Origin: Maniola hyperantus
Lineage: Eukaryota > Arthropoda > Insecta > Lepidoptera > Nymphalidae
Direction: 5' to 3'
Assembly (NCBI RefSeq): GCF_902806685.2
Contig: NC_048538.1
Coordinates: 13,640,001-13,704,000, forward strand
DNA: 64,000 nt
The position numbers and the translations under genes are program-made. The notes beneath the pieces are model-generated. The model saw only the letters and a program-made list of their open reading frames with translations. It did not search any database and had not been told where the DNA came from. Below are positions 11,645 through 24,524 of this stretch, in pieces; the stretch's first letter is position 1; the number at the start of each line of letters is the position of its first letter.

Positions 11645-11878
11645 TTTATTACTAGCTGATGCCCGCGACTTCGTACGCGTGGATTTAGGATTTTTAAAAT
11701 CCTGTGCGAACTCTGAATACTCGGGAAAAAAGTAGCCTATGTCACTTTCCAGATCTTTAGCTATACCCATGCAAAATATCACGTTGATCCGTCGTTGCTC
11801 CGTTGGTGATTGAAGGACAAACCAACAGACCAATAAACCAGCAAACAAACATACTTTCGCATTTATAATATGGTATAT
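11645..11878 (+). repeat. dispersed repeat ('ACTAGCTGATGCCCGCGACT')
   Basis: It carries GTGGATTTAGGATTTTTAAA and ends in ACTTTCGCATTTATAATATG. Related copies are at 15606-15835, 25915-26100, 34005-34155 (antisense), 49366-49570, 51500-51735 (antisense) and 52880-53080. Confidence 0.65.
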
Positions 11879-12487
11879 ATAATATTTTGATTGGTTTTAT
11901 GTCTTAACTGCCCCAATATTGAAGCGAACGAAACAATAAAAAAAATTAATCGGTCGAGATATTTTGGAGTTTTTGCGAGACTAACTCCACGGTAAGCAAT
12001 GCGCCCGATATATCAAAACTAAACTAAAATCCGATTTCAATGAGAAATCGTTTCGTTAGACAAACCGATCTGACAAAACCTTTTGATCATTGCAATCGAC
12101 GAGAATTCGATACGACAAACGCAAAATGTACCCAAATGGTTATAAAAACAAATCTATGATCTTGAAATCGATTTCTAAAAATGGATTTCGAAATTGATTT
12201 CACAATCTAAAATGTATTTCACACCTCTATGTCTAACAGTGTGTATTTTTTATTAGTATGGGCTTTTAAGTATAACCTTAATTATTGTGTCATGACATGG
12301 TTCATTAGTGCATCAATTCGATTTATAAGAAAAATATTTTGGATTTTTAATCATTTCTGTAAGCATAGTTCCTGCAATTCACGAGCGCGCGTGAACTTTA
12401 CTTGTGGTTACGTTGTATACAAGCACATTGCGTAAGTGTGTTGCGTGTGTGCTTGTCGAACCAATCAGTCGCGAGCAATCGCTCTTT

Positions 12488-12632
12488 GGCTGAAATCTAT
12501 AGAGCGCGCTTTGACTTTGCTGAGATTTAAGATTGACCTAAAAGAAGACACACTTATATGAGAGATATAGGTCTGTCGCGTTTTAACTCTGTCTTAAGTC
12601 TAAGCAAAGTCATAGTGCGCTCTATAGATCAC
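12488..12632. repeat. MITE family A (copy 2)
   Basis: The arms are 'AAATCTATAGAGCGCGCTTT' and '…GTGCGCTCTATAGATCAC'. The inner words GTTTTAACTCTGTCTTAAGT and GTCTAAGCAAAGTCA are shared with the copies at 11090, 14720 and 17018. Confidence 0.8.
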
Positions 12633-14099
12633 ATTCACTTATACCGATACGACTATACAAGCATGAACCACTCGTATTCGTGAAATGCAAGAATTATATC
12701 GGTAATTAATTAAACCGTCCCTATTGTTCTGAACTCAATTTTATTCATTTACAAACTATAGTATGTACTTCTTAGCGTTTTGAAAAAGAAATTTGTGAAT
12801 GAGAAATAAGACATTTTGCAAAGTTACTACTTACAGTGGGGGGGCGCCTTCAGTCAATCAATAGATAAACATCGACTACTAACAACAATAATTTTTAAAA
12901 TATTTGACGGTCACTAACTACTTGTATTAAAACGTAGCCTAAAAAGGAGGTTTTAAATGGCATGAAAGTAAAATTAAAAATAAAAATATTAAAATAAAAC
13001 TGATGTATTCTAAAGAAAAGTGTACCTTTTAAATAAATATTACCAGTGCCTTCATAATGTTACTATACCTATACAATTCATATACTTATTTACAATAAGC
13101 AGATAATATTGCTGCATTTGCAGTTCAACTAAACCTGCAATGATAAGTAAATGCTAGATTACTGAAATGTGAGCCAATTTTTACGTTTTATTAACATGGA
13201 TAGTGTATGCAATGCAACACATTGGTGCTGATTCTGGCCACAACTAAATTTTAGAGTATTCGCATCCCTTTCTCTGACTACGAAAGGAAAAGGACAGGCA
13301 CAGTTTGACAAGTTTAAATTTAATTTTGAGCTGTCAAACCTCGTGACTTTGCCTGCCTAGTCGCGAGCCTATTGTTTAAATTTGTAGTGACTAAAATTTT
13401 GTCTTTAGATCTAAAATTCATGTTCTGTCCTTTTTAGCAGTATTAAAAAGAAAAAGATGCAGACACTCTAAATTTAGTTTAGAGATAGAACATAATCAAC
13501 GCCAGTATGATATTATAATCATAATCTTTACTAAAGACTGTTTCACACAAAAAATTAAAAGTTTAAATTGTTATTATAAGTTTATTTTAATATAGTTTAT
13601 TACATATAAACTATATTAAATATAATGTAACATCAAAGTGTTCTTTTTGAATTTTGGCATTTTATAAAATGTGAGTTAATGAAATAAATAAAATTATAAA
13701 TAATAACAAAATAATGATTTAGAATTTTTTTTGAACGTGGTATGAACATGTTTAAAGACTCAATTGGTTTAAAATTGTCTTTGTTTTATTATTAAAACTA
13801 GGTAGGTGTAAGAATAAACATTTTTCAATTTCATTGCATTGTTGGTATCAAACGCATTTACAGCAAAAGACTTCTTAATATTACAGTAATTATTACAGTA
13901 ATATTACTGTTTTTGTAAAATCAAAATGCCCCACGCATCAATTGTATAAAAATTACAATAAGTAATATATTTTTCTTTCATATTATTTCATAATAAGGCT
14001 GGCCACATTTATCAGAAATTTCTGACAGAAAAAAAGCAGACGCGCGCCGTAACGTAGAGTATACGTCCCGGCGCACGTCCGCTTTTTTCTTTGGTGTGC

Positions 14100-14450
14100 T
14101 TAGCACGAGATTTTAAATCTCACGTTGATTTACCTACCTATTAAAAATAAAATAATTTAATACTTTTTGATTGTCAAACAGTAGTGTAAACTTAAGACTA
14201 AAGCTACGAGGGTTCCAAACGCTTCCGGGTCTTGGAAGAGCTCGTTCGAGCATCGAAACACTTAAGCTTCAAAATAAAATAGACCGTAACTGCCCTGTTC
14301 GTCCTTACATCTACAGTCAGCGCTCCAAGCGAAAACCTAATGAAATTAATAATGGCGGTACTGAATTATTGACTTTTAGTCAAGGTCGAATTTTATGAAC
14401 GCTCGCTGGTGAGATGTAAAATCTCATACTAAGCACTCTGCTTATACATT
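14100..14450. repeat. foldback element with GAGATTTTAAATCTC-like ends
   Basis: The ends 'CTTAGCACGAGATTTTAAAT' and 'GTAAAATCTCATACTAAGCA' are roughly inverted. The interior holds the module 'AAGCTACGAGGGTTCCAAAC', seen inverted at 52380-52510 and 56830-56970. The interior open frame has no protein likeness that I recognise. Confidence 0.55.
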
Positions 14451-14719
14451 TTGTACTGGTCCTGCACCTCGCAGACTGTCCGAATGTCGCCAGATCCGAT
14501 GTACACTTCTAATGTTTACAGAGTGAGTGAGAGAGAAAGTTTTCTGACCAATAATTTTGATTATATGCGGCCGGCCATAATATTAAAAGTTCACGTTAAA
14601 TCCATTGATTATACCAATCAGTGGCATTAATTTTTAAAAATACACATATACTTACTATACAACTTATTTTACTATAAGGTATATACGAGAATTAAGATCT
14701 CTGCTAGAGAATTCGACAA

Positions 14720-14885
14720 GATGTAGACTGAAATCTATAGAGAGTACTTTACTTTGGCTTTGCTCAGTCTTAACTTAGACACTGTTAATACGAGACAGCG
14801 TTATATCGCTGGTATACATCTGTCTCGTTTTAACTGAAACTTAAGTTTGAGCAAAGTCAAAGTACGTTCTGTATACATATATCTC
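14720..14885. repeat. MITE family A (copy 3)
   Basis: The inverted arms are GAAATCTATAGAGAGTACTT and the matching right end near TGAGCAAAGTCAAAGTACGT. It shares the GTCTCGTTTTAACT core with the other copies and is more diverged. Confidence 0.75.
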
Positions 14886-15605
14886 GAAAGATAGATCGCC
14901 TTAGTTGAAATTAAATTCACATTTTTCTGTTCTCTTTGAATCTCACCTCATTCTCAATTCAATTCGAATCTGTCATGCTGATTACTAGAAATGAAGTTAG
15001 TTTAAGCCATTTTAATATAAGCCAGTTCTGTACTGTTGTTTTAATAGAATCTTATTGTATATTTAATTTTATTTTTATATATATTTCGCAAATTAATTTA
15101 TACATTATAATATAATGTATAATAAATTTATTTATTGAGATAAATAATTATAATGTTTATTTAAATATTAAATAATAAAACAGGTAATTATATAAAAACA
15201 TAATATTTAATTCAATATACTTATTTGAGGAAAATGGTCAAAGAAAAGTAATATTAATAGTGCTTATAAAATATATTGGTGTCTTATTTATATTATACTT
15301 AATACCTATAATTATTTGGTAAGCTAAAGACGCTTGGGCCTAAGGCTTTGCTAGCGTTTATTTAATAAAAATAATACTGTACGAATCTAAAGTGCTATTT
15401 TGTGGCCAACAAAACATTTATATATTGTATTGATAAATTGTTATGCATTATTACTGCTAATTTATACACTAAAAGTTGTATTGATGTCTATAATAAATGT
15501 TCTTATCGCTGTACCTATGCGTTTAATTTCATCCTTTCATTTATTTCATACTACCCGACCCGACCACCAATACCTATTTGAAAGTCAATAATTTTATTTA
15601 ATTTT

Positions 15606-15835
15606 TTACTAGCTGATGCCCGCGACTTCGTACGCGTGGATGTAGGTTTTTAAAAATCCCGTGGGAACTCTGATTTTCCGGGATAAAAAGTAGCCCGTCA
15701 CTCTCAGAGTCTCCAGGTCTTTATCTATACACATGCAAAAAATCACGTCATTCCGTTGCACCGTTGCGACGTGATTGAAGGACAAACCGATATACCAACA
15801 AACCAACACACTTTCGCATTTATAATAAGGGTACT
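15606..15835 (+). repeat. dispersed repeat ('ACTAGCTGATGCCCGCGACT')
   Basis: It runs from ACTAGCTGATGCCCGCGACT through ATTTTCCGGGATAAAAAGTA to CTTTCGCATTTATAATAAGG. It belongs to the same family as 11645-11878. Confidence 0.65.
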
Positions 15836-15892
15836 GATTGCTGCGCTAGGAATCAAGATACGTCAAGGCTATATTTTATTGTATAATGCATA

Positions 15893-16042
15893 CTTGTACA
15901 TTTTGAGATCTCTCGCCATTTTAGCTTTACAATGTCAAAAGTACAATTTTAGTCCTTATTTTAAAGGTGTCGTCATGTCGTACTTTTGACATGACAGCTG
16001 GTACAGCTAAAATGGCGAGTGAGATCTCAAAATGTACGCACT
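15893..16042. repeat. MITE family B (copy 1)
   Basis: The inverted arms are 'ACATTTTGAGATCTCTCGCC' and 'GCGAGTGAGATCTCAAAATG', with inner 'TGTCAAAAGTAC' and 'GTACTTTTGACATGACAG'. Related copies are at 46345-46500 and 48473-48640, with partial copies near 35910 and 48700. Confidence 0.8.
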
Positions 16043-17017
16043 TTACTCTTACTGATCTAGGTATATTTTGAGTTTCGAGTTTCTTGCTGGTTCTTCTCGG
16101 TAGGAACGGCATTCCGAACTAGTGGTAAAATAAATTAGGTAGGTAGTTGACGATTCAAAAGCACTTGTAAAAGTTTACCTACTTGAATAAAAATGTAAGT
16201 ATTCTATTTTATTCTTTAAAAAAAAAATATTCTATATCTTTTTCAGTTACTCCAATTTCTTTCATCAGGGAGGCACGTATTAACATAATCAAACACAATC
16301 CCTTTTAAGGTAAGAAAATTACATTACGCCAATAAACTCGTATGTATGAATGAACCCTTCGGCAGGAGCAAATTCACTTATTCTCTAGAAATAGATCCTA
16401 ATAAAAAGTGAAGGTGAAAATTCACGAAAATAAAAATGTAAGTAACAGAGTATAAGTGGTAATGCGTAATTTATAAAAAGGGTCACTTCTTAAACAGACT
16501 CTGAAATCAGGCTTTTAAGAAACCCTTTGCGAATTCTCTGTGAGAAGTCAAACTGAACGCAGGCGTTTTAAAGCACTTAAAAATACCTAGGTACCTCAAT
16601 TATTTTTATTGAAATGATGAAGGATAGTATTATTCCAAATAGGTACCTACTTATTTTATTTGAAAAAAGACCGAGGCGTGTACCAGGTACCTACTAGCAA
16701 ATCTTGATTAAAATATTAAATCAATCCATTCAAGACCGAATGGGAATGATTCTTCGTAGCTGCGACTACAGATAGTAAGGCACGTAGCAAGCGCTCCGGG
16801 CGCACAGACAGAACTCTATGAAGACAAAATATTATATGGCGCTCTGTCTATGTAGGTACCTAAGTAACGAAACATGGCGGCCATTTTGATTTGTTGTAGG
16901 TATAGCGGCAATATAAATACACATTCTGTGAAAATTTCAACTCTTTAGGTAGGTAGGTATTTTATTACAATTCACGAGAATATACAGCCCGCTGACGGAC
17001 GGACGGACAGCCGAGGC

Positions 17018-17205
17018 TAAGGCTGAGATCTATAGAGCGCACTTTTGACTTTGCTCAGGCTTAAGATTGAGTTAAAACGAGACAGATTATTTTACCGTTT
17101 AGACTACAGACAGATTATGTGAAAGATATAGCTCTGTCTTAAGTCTAGCTAGCTGTCTGTCTGTCTTAAGCTAAGTCAGAGTGCGCTCTATAGATCTCAC
17201 CCTTA
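17018..17205. repeat. MITE family A (copy 4)
   Basis: The arms are 'GCTGAGATCTATAGAGCGCA' and 'TGCGCTCTATAGATCTCA', around the GAGTTAAAACGAGACAG core. The centre carries an extra duplicated segment (TAGACTACAGACAG…). Confidence 0.8.
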
Positions 17206-17611
17206 GTCATAGATACCCTTCGGGTACAGATTGCAGAACTCTAAAAAATGGCGATCATGTAGGCATCAAGTAAGTAAACACCATCCTGATGAAATACATT
17301 ATCAAATGTATGATTACTTAGATAAGTATCTTGTACTCAATCAACGTTAATCTCAAATTAAGTGCGTACAGACGTCGTGCGTATCTCGCTCGTCAACAAT
17401 GTACTTGTCTCGCGCACATACAGTTTAAATTAATGTAACTCTCGTAAAGCGCTGACTCGTTCACTGCTATAAATTCTGCTGTTAACATTTCCGAAGGTAT
17501 ACGTCGTCAACTCGTATTAAGATGACGCTTCCAATACTGCGGCCACAACTCCCATTTTGCTGGGAAAGGTTTAGAGTTTGACTATTTTTCCATAGCTGAT
17601 AAAAATTAAAC

Positions 17612-17882
17612 GGGTATGTAGACTTCCAGCACCTTGAGACCCCAACATCTATCGGTTTTTCGAACTATGTGCCCTGCCCATTGCCACTTCAGCTTTGCAA
17701 CCCCTCCTCGCCTCGCACCGGAAGACGCAGTGTTGGAAGACCCCCCACTAGGTGAACGGACGACATCACACGAGTCGCAGGGAGCCGCTGGATTCAGGTG
17801 GCGGCGGCGCAAGACCGTGGCGTGTGGAAATCCCTACAAGAGACCTATGTCCAGCAGTGGACGTCTATCGGTTGATAATGAT
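17612..17882. mobile_element. two LINE 3' fragments in head-to-head order
   Basis: Bases 17612-17700 match the minus strand of the LINE C-terminal region (CCTTGAGACCCCAACATCTA). From about 17715 the plus-strand version begins (ACGCAGTGTTGGAAGACCCC … GGACGTCTATCGGTTGATAA). The junction joins opposite orientations of neighbouring parts of one family. Confidence 0.65.
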
Positions 17883-19074
17883 GATAATGTAGACTTCTCG
17901 CAAAAGCGTGTCAGCCGCGCTAAGACGTTTTTACTGCGAACCAGCAATGAAAAATGAAAAAGCTAGATTATTTTTGGTTAAAAAGAATTACTGTTCCATG
18001 CGGGACGTATAGGTTTGATCGAATTCCCCGGTAGGAAAGGCATTCCGAACCAGTGGTAGATGCATCTGACTATTCGTAAGTACTTGTAAAAGTTTATTCG
18101 AATAAAAAAGATTTTTATTTATTTATTTATTAATAAATCGCCATCCATTAGCAATATCCACATTCGAATGTAACGACTTAGCTTAGTCTATAGTTTTTCG
18201 CACGTAGCATTTTATTTGCCCTGACGAAAAATCTTGATTTATTTTGTTTTTACATTTTTACAATAATATAAAAGTAACCAATGGTCCAAAAAATTAGTCC
18301 TGATTTGTGTAGCAAACTTTTATTGTTACCCTAGCCTACGTTTGCTACAAATTCTTGGGAAATTTTCGACCAATACAATAAATATATAGGATTCGGGAGA
18401 AATCACGTTTACAGTGTTTTGATTCGCAGTAACATTTACATTTTTAATTTAGGAATTTGAGGAGGATTCCAAATTCCAATCCATGGAAACCTTACGTCGC
18501 CAAAGAGCCTAATAAGAGCCTATTTCAAAATTCGACTAAGTACATCGGATTTTATTCCACACTTAATCATCATAGATATAGGTTTTGCAATAAGTAGGTA
18601 AGGCTACTGCTACATATTATAAAAGGTGCCTACTTAAATATTTATTAGCAAGGCAACAAACAAATTAATATTCTTTAAATAAGAAGGTATAATCTTGATA
18701 AGTAAGCTATGGAAGAGACGTTCTTTAAGTGAAACTGATTGCCTGCATTTTGTTTGCGTATCCGATACGCCATTCATCAGCTCCTTGATAGAGCCGCTGT
18801 TTTCATATTTATATTTTTTATTGTTATGAGGACGATCCATCATGAGCCTACCTATTAATCTGTAAGAAAAACCCTTTTTGATACCAACTGTTATACTAAA
18901 GGATTTTTACATGGTTATTATTATCCTTCAATGGGCAGCCATCTATACACCGTACCTTGGGCCTTTCAATTATGCTTTATTTAGGTAAGTAAACTTAAGT
19001 AGGTAGTGGTACATAGGTAGTAGGTACCTATTTACTGTAGGTATACGACGATACTAAAATTACGGAGAAAAAAC

Positions 19075-19430
19075 TCGTTTTTTTTATTATTATTTTTTAT
19101 TCAGATACAAGTTAGCCCTTGACTGCAATCTCACCTGGTGGTAAGTGATGATGCAGTCTAAGATGATAGCGGGCTAACCTGGAAGGGGTATGGCAGTTTT
19201 TATTAAACCCATACCCCTTTGGTTTCTACACGGCATCGTACCGGAACACTAAATCGCTTGGCGGCACGGCTTTGCCGGTAGGGTGGTAACTAGCCACGGC
19301 CGAAGCCTCCCACCAGACCAGACCAGAAATTTAGAATTTATAAAATTCCAAACCCCTGCCAGGAATCGAACCCGGGACCTCCCACTATTAAGACCACAGC
19401 GCTCACCACTGCGCCAGGGAGGTCGCTTTC
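19075..19430 (-). mobile_element. SINE family 2, antisense, nearly complete
   Basis: On the minus strand it starts 'CTCCCTGGCGCAGTGGTGAG' with a Pol III-like head (GGGTTCGATTCCTGGCAGGG). It continues through GCAAAGCCGTGCCGCC and ends in a tail (GACTGCATCATCACTTACCA) that is also found at the 3' end of a LINE fragment at 42465-42620. Confidence 0.8.
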
Positions 19431-19907
19431 GAACAATGTTTTGCCATTGCCGATGCGATGACGATGAAATGAAATATCTACGGATCAGAGACATAGTCGC
19501 TAAGTAAAAGTAAATGTGGGTCTCGTAAGGAAGCGTCTAAGATTAATTTCAACAGGCGAAGGCGAGAGGTAGATAACTATGCCAAGAGTTTCTCTACGTG
19601 ATCAAATCAGAAATTGCCCAGTTTTTTAAGCAAGCATCGAGCGAGGGAATTCGAACGATAGGTAAACATTTTGTTTTCATAGTCACTTCATAGTGCTTTC
19701 GTGGCTTTCATAATATCGCCATAGCAAGAATTCTGTCACTATTTGAATGACGAAACGTGACGGCAGGCCGAATATTTCATTTGCATTTCCGAAGTCCGAA
19801 CGTCCATCGAAATATCAGCGAATTAATCAAACATGGGGAATTTACAAACTTCATAGTCGCGGATCGTTCCTCCCTGTGTTGTGGGCAATTTACGTAGAGA
19901 AACTTTC

Positions 19908-20105
19908 ATCATGATCATCATCAACCGATAGACGTCCACTGCTGGACATAGGTCTCTTGCAGGGACTTTCACAGTTCACACGCCTCGGTTTTGCGCCGCC
20001 AAGGTGCTAGAATGGCGACCTCGCACCTGAAGACGCGGCGTTGGAAGACCCCACTACTAGGTAGACGGCCAACATCAGACGAATCGCAGGGAGCCGCTAG
20101 ATTGG
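19908..20105. mobile_element. LINE 3' fragments, opposite orientations joined
   Basis: A minus-strand piece (AACCGATAGACGTCCACTGC) runs to about 19995 and is followed by a plus-strand piece (AAGGTGCTAGAATGGCGACC … GAATCGCAGGGAGCCGCTAG). It has the same head-to-head logic as 17612-17882. Confidence 0.6.
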
Positions 20106-21491
20106 ATGCAAGAGAAACTTTCAGCTTTTATAAAAAAAGGAAGGTCTGGCCCTCGCGGGCTCTCTATCTATATCTAACCAGCAAGAAACTGTGTGCTCTA
20201 TTCTGCTTATAAAATAATTAAGAGTACAACATAAAGCTTGTTACTGAAACTTGTCAGCTATGTCCAAAAAATACGAAAATTAAATGACCAGCTTAGCAAA
20301 AACTTTACAAGTACCGTCTTCAAGTGAAATAAATGAGTCGACACTAATGAGTGAAAACATACGAAAGAATAATAGGTACTACTCATCATTCGGTTTAGGC
20401 TTGTTAAAGCACTTACGAAAGCCATGTTAGTTTTTTTTCATTTTTTTATTCTGATAGAAGTTAGCCCCTGCAATCTCACCTGGTGGTAAGTGATGATGCA
20501 GTAATTAGTATGGTGTAATTAACTATACCTACATACAAAAAATAAAATTATCATAATTTAGGTAGTACTTAAGGTTCAATACGACGTTTTCTTCTACATA
20601 GAGCCGGTCCAGACTAGGCACCCTTGTGCATTAAATACTAAGTTATAGAGAATTTTTAAAAATACCCAATTTGTCCAAACCTGGCACCTCAGAGGTGCAT
20701 CATAGAGACTTGTGTCCGAGAGGACCTAATCGTCAACACAAGCTAAGCGGCCTACCTATTTGAGGTGATGCAAGATGATACAAGGTTACATTTTTTAAGG
20801 TTCCGTAGACCGTACCTCAAAACGAAAAAAGACACATTTATAGGATCACTTTGTTGTCTGTCTGTCTGTCGTGTCTGTCAAGACACACTTCCCATTGACC
20901 TAGAATCATAAAGTTTGGCAGGTAGGTTGGTATTATAGCACAAGTAAAGAGAAAAATTCGAAAACGGTGAATTTGTGGTTTATGTATTATTTTTGTGCAG
21001 AAGTTGCCTCAAAAAAGATTTATTTTTCTTCCTTTCTTTAAATAACTTATTTTAATTAACTCTGTCACTCAAAACGAGCGTAGTTGTTCGCAATACGGGC
21101 CCGTATGCACCCTAGCTGAAAGATGCCCAATTTTCCGCTACATGAGTAAACCGATGGGGGTAATTCGAGAGCTCACCCTTTTGGTTTTTTTACCCCTTTT
21201 TTATTTAAACTTATCCCGAAAGGTTACTTTTTAATAACATTATGAAATATTTTTGGGGTCAGTAATAATATAGGTACCTATTAAGTATCTACTATCTACA
21301 AACTGATTACATTTTACAAAGACATACATTTACATTTTACATTTTAAAATTACATTGTACCTTTGTGAAAATATATAACCAAAATATGATTAATAAAAAA
21401 ATATTCAAACTGGTATTTGATTATTCTACTAGGTAGGTACCTAAGTCTAAAAACTGAGCTATCTCCACTAAAATAATAGCTAGTAATACCT

Positions 21492-21797
21492 ATCATCATC
21501 ATGATCAACCCATCGCCGGCTCACTACAGAGAACGGGTCTCCTCTCAGAGTGAGAAGGGTTTTGGCCATAGTCTACCACGCTGGCCATTTGCGGATTGGT
21601 AGACTTTGAGAATATTATGGAGAACTCTCAGGCATGCAGGTTTCCTCACGATGTTTTCCTTTACCGTTAAAGCCAGTGATATTTAATTAATTAAAACGCA
21701 CATAACTCTGAAAAGTTAGAGGTGCGTACCCGGGATCGAACCCCCAACCTCTGATTAGAAGACGGACATCCTAACCAATAGGCTATCACAGCTTAGA
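21492..21797 (-). mobile_element. SINE family 1, antisense, full length
   Basis: It runs from GATCAACCCATCGCCGGCTC to the tRNA-like head, which reads on the minus strand 'AGCTGTGATAGCCTA'. All internal modules are intact. Confidence 0.8.
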
Positions 21798-22394
21798 ATA
21801 ACTATAATACAAAAAGGTAATTTGGCTCATCATTCAGTCTTATACCTACACGCTTTGAGATTTTATGAAGTTATGAAACTTGCTACGTTTTCCGAAACAT
21901 TTAAAATGGCGTGATTAAAAGTACATTTTAAATTAAGCTATAAAGATTAAAGTACTTAATACAAAATTGCTGTTTATGAATTAATATGAACGATAGGTAT
22001 TTAAATTCTGATAAATTCTGAAAACTTTTAAGGGATTAAAGAGTTTTACTTTAAGCTTTTAATGTATAGAATACATTTTAAATGAAGAAGTAAGTCTAAG
22101 TAGGTAATCTGCTATTTTCGACCTTCATTAATTCTGCTTTTGAGTATAAAAATATAATTTTAGCGTTTAAACTTACGTGAGTACGAACGAAATCGCGGGC
22201 ATCAAGCTAGTTTCCAATAACATAAAATATTCGTTCAAAGTTTCAATACCGTATCTGTACCTACCAATAAAAAAGTTTCCCAAAAAATAAACTAGCAAAA
22301 ACAAAAACAGTCAAGAACTGCTGCTAAACTCTGGACCTTAAAACGACAAAAACAACAATTGCAATGATACAAATCCTCAAACGATAGACTTTCA

Positions 22395-22655
22395 CAATGG
22401 AAAAATCTTGGAAAAATGTCCCACACAGATTTGTAGATACCCCAATATGTCATTTTATCGCCCGTCGGCTAGACACTGGACGCGGCAAAGCTTTTGTGGC
22501 CATAAGGAACAGGAAAAATGGAATTTCCCTCTCGCCTTTATAACATTCTTCGGAGTATAAAAAGGGCAAGATCGCTCGTAGTTTTTGACGCCAAACGTAT
22601 TGGTATGTAAATAAAAACAGATAGAAAAATATCGTATTATATTGCCTCCCAATAC
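22395..22655. repeat. diverged duplicate block, copy 1
   Basis: It shares, in order, AGATTTGTA, GCAAAGC-TTTGTG, AGGA-AAAAATGGAA/AGAA, CCTTTATAA and ATTGGTATGTAAATA with 23665-23920, about 1.27 kb away in the same orientation. It is not one of the common families in this window. No open frame explains the conserved order. Confidence 0.5.
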
Positions 22656-23664
22656 AATGTTTACGATTTGTTGGAGATTGCGAATTGCGCGAAATAAAAG
22701 TGTATTGTACTAGGTAGACTAAAAAAGTAAACTGCTTCCTTTGGGTTTTTTTAGATTTATACTAGTTTAAAATCGTGTAAGGCACTTCAATAGACATTAT
22801 AATGCACGTACGCTGGAAGCGGTGTGCCATACGAAATGACTGTTATTTTTTTATGCCGATTCGAACACCGAGCTTATCTACCGGGATTTTTTGCACAGAG
22901 GTTCTATTAGGCAAGGTATAATAAAGCAGGATTTTGTAAAATACCCTCGAAACCGAAGAAGTGTGCGTTCGCCAATTATATTATTTAACCATGGAAATCA
23001 TTTTATTACACTACCTACAGATTTAGTCCAACAGGAACAGTGCAAGGGAGATATCCATCAAAAAAATTAAAGCCACTGAAATTAGACTCTGTATCTGAAC
23101 AATTTTGAAATTCCTTTAAATACTAACTCAATTGGAATTTATGTCAACAATATTGCGTCTACAGAATGATGTTTAACGTAATTTAGCATCAAAAATAGTC
23201 CTTTGTATTTGCTATCTTCAAACGTGGAGTGGTCCCCAAACAATTGTTCGATGTAGACGAACAAACATCTGTAGGCACAATAATTGCTCTTGCGTTGCCA
23301 ACTTGATAATTAAACTTCCACAAAATTATAGGTATTTTGACGAACAAGCTAATAATGCCTAATTTCTGCTGCCTACTATAGGCAGTCTGTATAAGGCTAG
23401 TTCTACAAATCAAGGAATTTTGGTAGGCTCAGGTCATAAATTCATAAGTTTTCAATTTTAGTACATGAAGATTATAGTGTTTTCTGATTGGCCATTAAAA
23501 ATCAGTTATATGTTATTATAAACAGATAAAGTTTGTAAGTTTGTTTGTAGGACATATTCTCTGGAACTACTGAAAATTCGTTCACCAATAAAATGCTACG
23601 TTATTCCTGACTTTATTTTATATAAGTGCCTACGTTAATAGAAAGGGAATAAAACAAAAAAATA

Positions 23665-23920
23665 AACAGTGCCCAATAAAATATTCCATGCAGATTTGTA
23701 AATCCTAAATCCAAAGTTTTTAGAAGGATTGATTTGACACTGAGCATAGCAAAGCCTTTGTGCTCATAAGAAGGAGAAAAAATAGAATTATCCGCTCTCC
23801 TTCCTTTATAATGCGAATTCTTTTACTACAGGGGTAAGAACGCGTATCGTTGTCTGAAGCCAATTGTATTGGTATGTAAATAGAAAAGCCGGAGAAAGAT
23901 AACGTTTTATATTGCCTTTG
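23665..23920. repeat. diverged duplicate block, copy 2
   Basis: This is the partner of 22395-22655, with the same order of conserved words ending TTTTATATTGCCT. The pair could be an old segmental duplication, a low-copy element or a repeated non-coding element. Confidence 0.5.
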
Positions 23921-24039
23921 ACTGATCGCAGAATATGCAGATTAGAAGTAGAATATTTACTATGCGTTACAACTAAAGATCCCCTCGATATTTTTGCAAT
24001 TTTCCCGAGAATGCTTCGGTGTCGAAGCGAAACGTGCGT

Positions 24040-24205
24040 CGAGCGTATTTTGGGAAGATTTTGGGGGGTTTGTGGTGTTTCGTACTGGTGATATTGTTTG
24101 CTTGGCGGCTGATTTTTTTCTGCATGTTTAGCAGTGGAAGGGCGGGCAGTGCATATTACATGTTGCATGTTGCACCATACAGATTTGTCTATTTCAGCGG
24201 ATTAT
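24040..24205 (+). repeat. repeat J copy
   Basis: It contains 'CTGCATGTTTAGCAGTGGAA' and 'GGGCGGGCAGTGCATATTAC'. An inverted relative is at 46905-47120, where part of the element is tandemly triplicated. Confidence 0.6.
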
Positions 24206-24524
24206 AGCAAATTAAGCTTTTAGTTCCTTGTATCATGGACTTCCGCAAAGTAACGCCTGCTATTCAACATAGATGTTTTAGGGTGGAATGGTGGCTATAC
24301 GGATTACGAAGTGGTAATTAGAGATCCGTGGTAACATCAATCAGGGCAGAGTTTTGACCATTTTGATATTTAAACACATTGCCTGCAACGGTGTCTTGTG
24401 AAAATCTTCTTTTTAATATTATATAAAACACAACAAAATATGTTCTGTTAGACTGAAACCATCCAACCGATGCGCCCCAAACTGGTCTCATTTGAAAGGC
24501 AATAATGATAAGAAAGTTTTAGAG

